This document shows, in pieces, positions 33,024 to 37,779 of a stretch of DNA of 37,779 bases. Positions within the stretch are counted from its first letter, which is position 1. Each line of letters opens with the position of its first letter. The stretch spans positions 1 to 37,779 of the forward strand of contig JAGOHC010000010.1 of NCBI GenBank assembly GCA_017996375.1, given 5' to 3'. This DNA comes from Saprospiraceae bacterium. Its GTDB lineage: Bacteria > Bacteroidota > Bacteroidia > Chitinophagales > Saprospiraceae. A program made the translations under genes and the position numbers. Under the pieces are notes generated by a model that saw nothing but the letters and a program-made list of their open reading frames with translations, was not told the DNA's origin and ran no database searches.

Positions 33024-36000
33024 ATGAATAATATTACCATATATAAGCACGTACTATTGTTATTTTTTTGCTGTGTGAACACTGTTGTGGCTTTCGCCCA
33101 ATGCCCTACTGCAAACCAACCTGCTGCACCCGGAACAACCTGCTCCAACGCGCCTGTTTTTTGTGGTGATGTGTTTGATAACTATTGTAGTGTCACGTCA
33201 GCAACGCCAAATGTGCAAGTCATATCCAGCTTTACCGGAACCATTGATAATGTGCAATTTGTGGGTTTTATACCTACTGCTTCTTCAGTTAGTATTCAAA
33301 TAGATTTTTCTAATTGCGCCAACAACGATGGCTTGCAAGGAGGTGTTTTTCAAACACCTAACTGCATCGGATATTCTTCAGTTTCCAATGTCTTTAATCC
33401 GGGCGGACAAGGTATGTTTGATTCCGGTTCGTTTATACTCAATACAAATATTACTGTCAATCCGGGTGAAGTATATTATCTGATTATTGACGGATTTAAT
33501 GGCGATGTTTGCGAATGGGAGGTAACGGTTTTGGATGGCATTTCGCCTTCGCCCGATTTAGCAGCACCAACAAGTATTACGGGACCCAATATGCTTAATG
33601 GTACGGCGCGTGTTTGTCAAAATCAACAAGATGCTTTGTTCGTTGTATCCCCAGTAGTAGGCGCAGCCTCGTACCTGTGGACACTGCCTGTTGGAGCAAC
33701 CATGACACCATTAAATACTCGCGCAGATTCTATTTTAGTTAGCTTCGGAGCTATAGGCGGACAAGTATGCGCTCAAGCACGTAGCTATTGCGATACCTCA
33801 TTAATCGCTTGTGTAAGTGTAGCAACCATACCTCCGTTGAATACCAGCATTAGGGATACTATTTGTTTAGGCAGCGTGTATGACTTTAATGGCACTTCAC
33901 TTTTTACTTCCGGTACATACAAAGATACTTTGCAGGCATCAACAGGATGCGATAGCATCGTTACCTTAGATTTGCGCGTTCAAAACCCTGCTGTATCTTC
34001 CTTGAATCGAACCATTTGTGATGGAGATTCATTTACAGTAGGTGATAGTATTTATTCAGAACCTGGGTTTTACACTACGCTGCTACAGAGTGTCGCTGGT
34101 TGCGATAGTATTGTCAATCTCACTTTACAAGTAGTGCGTGCCGAAATTTTGCCTTCTAATTCATTAGCCTGTGGCGATACAATCATATTGGATGCAGGCC
34201 TTTCTACAGGAGCAAATAGTTTTGTTTGGACTACCTCGACCGGGCATATCGTTAGTGGTAGTAATACGTCCATGTTACATATTGATCAACCCGGTATGTA
34301 TCACTTGTCTGTATCAAACGGTATGTGTACAGATACTGCCTCGATAGCTGTAACCAATAGTGGTGCTGCTGGAAATGCTATTCTCATGGGTGGTGAGGTG
34401 GATTGTTTGCAAGACTCGCTCATGTTGGATTTTATCATAGTGTTAGTAGATACAATTACTATTTATGACCCTAACGGAGATGTCGTTTATGGCTTTAATT
34501 GGAATACCGGTATATCTACTGGATCGCCGTATGCACATCAACCGGGTATATTTACCATAATAGGAACTGATGGCAATGGGTGTACCGTTTCCGATACTAC
34601 ATTGATAACTTCTTCGGGTGTATTACCCGATGCTGCAGCGATAGGCGCTACACTAACCTGCGGTGCTGCTAATGCGCAACTGCATGGCAACTCCACCACT
34701 AACGACGTAACGTATAGTTGGATAGGTCCTTTAGGAGAAACATACAATTCACAAAACCCGATAGTGACAAATATCGGGCAATATATATTGACAGTTCACT
34801 TAGGTAGTTGCACGGCACAAGATACTGCTTCGGTAGTTGCAGATATCAGTGCGCCAACTACTACAGCTACAGGTGGTAGCCTGACGTGCGTGATAGATTC
34901 AGTACAATTAGTAGGTATAACTTCAGCCGTAGGTGCAACTTTTGCATGGGCAGGACCCGACCCTGATTTTAATACAACAATAGCAAATCCATTCGTGGAT
35001 GTGGCGGGCGTTTATACACTCACCATTTCGCTGGGAAATTGTACGAATACTGATACAGCTGTTGTTACTGCTAGCACGGCATTGTCAGTAGCGGCAAGTG
35101 CAAGTGACATAACTTGTGCGGATACTCTCACGCATTTACAGGCAAATTCAAACTTGAATAATGCTTCATTCAGCTGGACAGGACCTTTGGGGTTTACAGC
35201 GGTTACGGCAGATACTGATAACACCGTAGCGGGGCAATATATCGTCATTGCCACATTAGGCAGTTGTACAAGTTCAGATACTGTGGTCGCTTTATTAGAT
35301 ACAATTTTACCTAATGTTGCAGCTTCGGGTGGCGTATTAACTTGCGGCAGCAATGGCGTGCAACTCACCGGCAACTCAACTACTTTTAATGTTACGTATA
35401 GATGGACAACTCCTTCGGGGAGTATAATACAACAACAAAATCCTATAGTTACAGAAACGGGTACGTATACCCTACGGGTGAATGTAGATTTCTGTTATGC
35501 AACAGACACGGCGGTTGTGATGCCCGATGCGACACTGCCAAATGTATCGGCAAATGGAGGCGTAATTGCCTGCGGGCAAGATTCCATTCAATTGTTTGGC
35601 AATAGTAGTACAAGTGGTGCTGTACTTTCATGGACAGGACCCGACCCTAATTTTATTACTACAACTAATAACCCTTTTGTACATACTGCGGGTGTTTATA
35701 CCTTAACAGTAAATGCTAATGGTTGTACAAATACTGATACTGCTGTTGTTATGAGTTTGGGTGCTTTCCCATCCGTCACTGCGTCGGCAGATACGATTAA
35801 CATTGATTGTAATGACCCTTCAGCACAGCTTGTTGTTAGTCCTGCATCACCAAATAATACCTATCGCTGGCTGTTGCCGAACGGCACAGTTTTAGCAAAT
35901 ATGCCAACTACCACAACTTCCAATAGCGGCGCATTTATCGCCGAAGCAACAACCGCTTCGGGATGTGTCGGGCGAGATACGGTAATTGTGTTAGCAGACT

Positions 36001-37505
36001 TTCAAGCACCGCAACTTTCAGCTTCAGCCGATACCTTGAAATGTGTCGGAGATTCTGTACAAATATTTTTAAACAACACAACTGTTGCACAAACAGCAAT
36101 ATATCAATGGACGAATATAAATGGCTTCTCATCAATGCTCGAAGACCCTTTTGTTCAAACAAGTGGCACGTATAATGTTATTGCAACGGCAACCAATGGT
36201 TGCAAAGATACTTTAGCAGTGCAGGTAGTAGCGCTGCCCATGCCACAACTTGGCATCAATGGCGAGGATATTACGTGTACACAAACTAGCATTACACTTT
36301 CGGCAAATACCACAGCATCCATTTCAGACTATCTTTGGTCGGGCAATGGTGTTAATAGTACCCAACCAACTATTTCGGTATCGCAAGGTGGTACATACCA
36401 ATTAGCAATTACTACAATAGATGGCTGTAACGTATTCGCTACTATTTTGATAGATAAAGATACCATTGCGCCTATTGCTGATGCTGGTACTCCCACAATG
36501 CAAGTATCCGACTGTAATGGAAACAATACTTTCATGTTGGATGGAAATGCGTCATCACAGGGAGTTAATTTTAACTATAACTGGACGACAACTGCCGGCA
36601 CAATTATTTCTGCACCTAATAATCTTAGCATTACTGCCGCTGGCGTGGGTAGGTATTATTTGATGGTGACGAACAACCTAAATGGCTGCACAGCAATAGA
36701 TTCTATTTTGGTAATAGCAAACGGCAACGGCATCCAGCAAGTGGCTTGGAACATTGTTGAACCTACTTGCTTTGGCGATGCTGATGGCAGTATTATTCTT
36801 GATACCGTTTTTGGTGGCACGCCACCTTATATATTTGTAGTGAACGATACGATGGACGCCCTGAGTGGCACATTCAATTACCTGACCGCAGGCGTTTATA
36901 ACATATTGATTACTGATGCTGCAGGTTGCGAGTCAGATACTACTATTGTATTAACACAACCACAACCTTTCGTAGTTGATTTAGGGGAGGATATGCAAAT
37001 TATACTTGGTGATAGTGCCCAAATTTTTGTTCAAACAAATGTTACTGCATTGGATACCATTATTTGGTCGCTACCTCAATTATTAGTTTGCGATTCGTGT
37101 TTACAAACATTTACACATACTTTATTAAACAGCACCCAACTGGATATCATGGTTAGGGATGAAAATGGTTGCGTTGCCATTGACAACCTTCGGATTTTAG
37201 TAGAAAAACCTAAAAATGTATTTATACCAACCGCTTTTTCACCCAACAATGATGGCTTCAATGATGTATTTTTTATACAAGCTGATGCCTTAGCAGTCAG
37301 CGTGCGTGCCTTCCGTATTTTTAATCGCTGGGGCGAAATGATGTTTGTATCCAACAATACATTGCCAAATAACCAATCACAAGGTTGGGATGGCAATTTC
37401 CGTGGCGAGCGGCTCAATCCGGCTGTGTTTGTTTACTACGCCGAAATAGAATTTTTGGATGGCTCAGTAAAGATTTTTGAAGGTGATATAACCCTTTTGA
37501 GGTAG
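33024..37505 (+). CDS. Giant secreted Ig-like repeat protein with T9SS type B (CHU_C) sorting domain
   Basis: 1,493 aa. Signal peptide (HVLLLFFCCVNTVVAFA, then QCPTANQ). A Cys-rich N-terminal domain (about 27-180) resembles those of CHU_C proteins. A PKD-like block and two short TICxGD/S-type repeats (RDTICLGSVYDFNGTSLF, NRTICDGDSFTVGDSIY) follow. Then about ten Ig-like repeats of 75-80 residues occur, each with a pair of Cys (LTC... and NGC or GSC/GNC) that likely form one disulfide per repeat. A SprB-like unit lies near 1240-1320. The final 95 residues are the CHU_C domain (VFIPTAFSPNNDGFNDVFFI, FNRWGEMMFVS, GWDGNFRG). It is likely a cell-surface adhesin or gliding-related protein. Confidence 0.88.
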   Translation: MNNITIYKHVLLLFFCCVNTVVAFAQCPTANQPAAPGTTCSNAPVFCGDVFDNYCSVTSATPNVQVISSFTGTIDNVQFVGFIPTASSVSIQIDFSNCANNDGLQGGVFQTPNCIGYSSVSNVFNPGGQGMFDSGSFILNTNITVNPGEVYYLIIDGFNGDVCEWEVTVLDGISPSPDLAAPTSITGPNMLNGTARVCQNQQDALFVVSPVVGAASYLWTLPVGATMTPLNTRADSILVSFGAIGGQVCAQARSYCDTSLIACVSVATIPPLNTSIRDTICLGSVYDFNGTSLFTSGTYKDTLQASTGCDSIVTLDLRVQNPAVSSLNRTICDGDSFTVGDSIYSEPGFYTTLLQSVAGCDSIVNLTLQVVRAEILPSNSLACGDTIILDAGLSTGANSFVWTTSTGHIVSGSNTSMLHIDQPGMYHLSVSNGMCTDTASIAVTNSGAAGNAILMGGEVDCLQDSLMLDFIIVLVDTITIYDPNGDVVYGFNWNTGISTGSPYAHQPGIFTIIGTDGNGCTVSDTTLITSSGVLPDAAAIGATLTCGAANAQLHGNSTTNDVTYSWIGPLGETYNSQNPIVTNIGQYILTVHLGSCTAQDTASVVADISAPTTTATGGSLTCVIDSVQLVGITSAVGATFAWAGPDPDFNTTIANPFVDVAGVYTLTISLGNCTNTDTAVVTASTALSVAASASDITCADTLTHLQANSNLNNASFSWTGPLGFTAVTADTDNTVAGQYIVIATLGSCTSSDTVVALLDTILPNVAASGGVLTCGSNGVQLTGNSTTFNVTYRWTTPSGSIIQQQNPIVTETGTYTLRVNVDFCYATDTAVVMPDATLPNVSANGGVIACGQDSIQLFGNSSTSGAVLSWTGPDPNFITTTNNPFVHTAGVYTLTVNANGCTNTDTAVVMSLGAFPSVTASADTINIDCNDPSAQLVVSPASPNNTYRWLLPNGTVLANMPTTTTSNSGAFIAEATTASGCVGRDTVIVLADFQAPQLSASADTLKCVGDSVQIFLNNTTVAQTAIYQWTNINGFSSMLEDPFVQTSGTYNVIATATNGCKDTLAVQVVALPMPQLGINGEDITCTQTSITLSANTTASISDYLWSGNGVNSTQPTISVSQGGTYQLAITTIDGCNVFATILIDKDTIAPIADAGTPTMQVSDCNGNNTFMLDGNASSQGVNFNYNWTTTAGTIISAPNNLSITAAGVGRYYLMVTNNLNGCTAIDSILVIANGNGIQQVAWNIVEPTCFGDADGSIILDTVFGGTPPYIFVVNDTMDALSGTFNYLTAGVYNILITDAAGCESDTTIVLTQPQPFVVDLGEDMQIILGDSAQIFVQTNVTALDTIIWSLPQLLVCDSCLQTFTHTLLNSTQLDIMVRDENGCVAIDNLRILVEKPKNVFIPTAFSPNNDGFNDVFFIQADALAVSVRAFRIFNRWGEMMFVSNNTLPNNQSQGWDGNFRGERLNPAVFVYYAEIEFLDGSVKIFEGDITLLR

Positions 37506-37618
37506 ATGATACAGAAAAAAACTTTTTTGAAGCAGTATTTCAAATTGTGCTGTGAGTTCTTGTATGATAACAAACACAATTTTTGTTATGCCAAAAAATT
37601 AACACACTGACGAAATAA

Positions 37619-37655
37619 AACACAGGAGTATAAATTTTGTACATACTCCTGTGTT
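37619..37655 (-). terminator. Intrinsic terminator of the right-edge gene
   Basis: A 13-bp perfect stem (ACACAGGAGTAT core paired with ATACTCCTGTGT) with an 11-nt loop. On the minus strand it is followed by TTTTATTT, so it serves the leftward gene that ends at 37674. The plus-strand side has no T run. Confidence 0.75.
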
Positions 37656-37673
37656 GGAAAAAAATTTGAAAAA

Positions 37674-37779
37674 CTAAAACTGATACTGAACCCCAATATC
37701 TAAGCCTTGCCGGATGTTGTGTGTAGCCCTATTTCCTTTATATTCCCACGTGCTAAATTCAGAAGGTATTCCTGAGTAT
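37674..37779 (-). CDS. C-terminal fragment of an outer-membrane beta-barrel protein
   Basis: Only the last 34 or so codons lie in the window, cut by the right edge: YSGIPSEFSTWEYKG, then the final strand GLDIGVQYQF and TAG. The alternating pattern and terminal Phe are the outer-membrane barrel insertion signal. It might be a PorP/SprF-like T9SS partner of the neighbouring CHU_C protein, but too little is present to say. Confidence 0.55.
   Translation of the reverse strand, partial: YSGIPSEFSTWEYKGNRATHNIRQGLDIGVQYQF

Overview
The window reads as two unrelated pieces of DNA joined near position 2,560-2,575. Positions 1 to about 2,560 look like phage late-gene DNA: a head-associated structural protein, a major capsid protein with codon choice unlike the rest of the window, a strong intrinsic terminator, and a free-standing homing-type endonuclease. 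That endonuclease has its own extended -10 promoter and a GGAGG ribosome binding site, as in a proteobacterial phage. Everything after about 2,570 is an AT-rich Bacteroidota chromosome, probably from a gliding or Saprospirales/Chitinophagales-like lineage. The evidence is type IX secretion (T9SS) type A and type B sorting domains, SprB-like repeats, TAnnTTTG promoter elements and the general absence of Shine-Dalgarno sequences. At the junction both the 3' end of the endonuclease gene and the start codon of arsR are lost, so an assembly or library chimera is more likely than a real insertion.

Layout after the junction. 2,570-4,766 is an arsenic cluster (arsR without a start, a DUF6428 protein, an ArsN-like GNAT, a DUF1905 gene broken by a TGA at a tryptophan position, and an ArsC with all catalytic residues), without an efflux pump. 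4,769-9,779 holds a GT2/phosphoglycosyltransferase-like fusion, a secreted rhodanese, a GT28-like glycosyltransferase and an RNA m5C methyltransferase. 9,881-10,564 is a VanX-type dipeptidase lipoprotein. 10,640-14,306 is the highlight: an operon for protein-thiocarboxylate-dependent cysteine synthesis (a cysteine synthase, a JAMM peptidase, a ThiS/MoaD-like carrier ending GG-Ser-Lys, and an E1-rhodanese fusion). It is preceded by two consecutive leader peptides with four and five successive Cys codons. Each is followed by an intrinsic terminator whose 5' arm can pair instead with an antiterminator lying 12-15 nt past the Cys run. This is a tandem cysteine-sensing attenuator. The first structural gene is a 1-Cys peroxiredoxin that has lost its catalytic core in frame.

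14,466-18,644 contains a T9SS cargo protein flanked by 18-bp direct repeats, a small secreted protein, remnants of an esterase and perhaps of a YjbR-like gene, then an ECF sigma factor, a membrane anti-sigma-like protein and a Spy-like periplasmic protein. 18,742-27,737 (minus strand) is a four-gene surface-protein operon: a cohesin/SprB-like protein, two S74 self-cleaving fibre proteins that share an exact repeat of about 886 bp, and a cohesin-dockerin T9SS protein. Next come an OmpR-type response regulator, RNase R, UvrC, a giant T9SS type B adhesin-like protein, and the 3' end of an outer-membrane barrel gene at the right edge.

The cys operon logic is coherent: MoeZ-like E1 plus rhodanese puts sulfur on the carrier, the cysteine synthase uses the carrier thiocarboxylate to make carrier-Cys, and the JAMM peptidase releases Cys and/or trims the carrier. 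Low Cys-tRNA would stall ribosomes on the leader Cys codons and switch the operon on. This assignment rests on families and sequence complementarity seen by eye; no database search or folding program was run.
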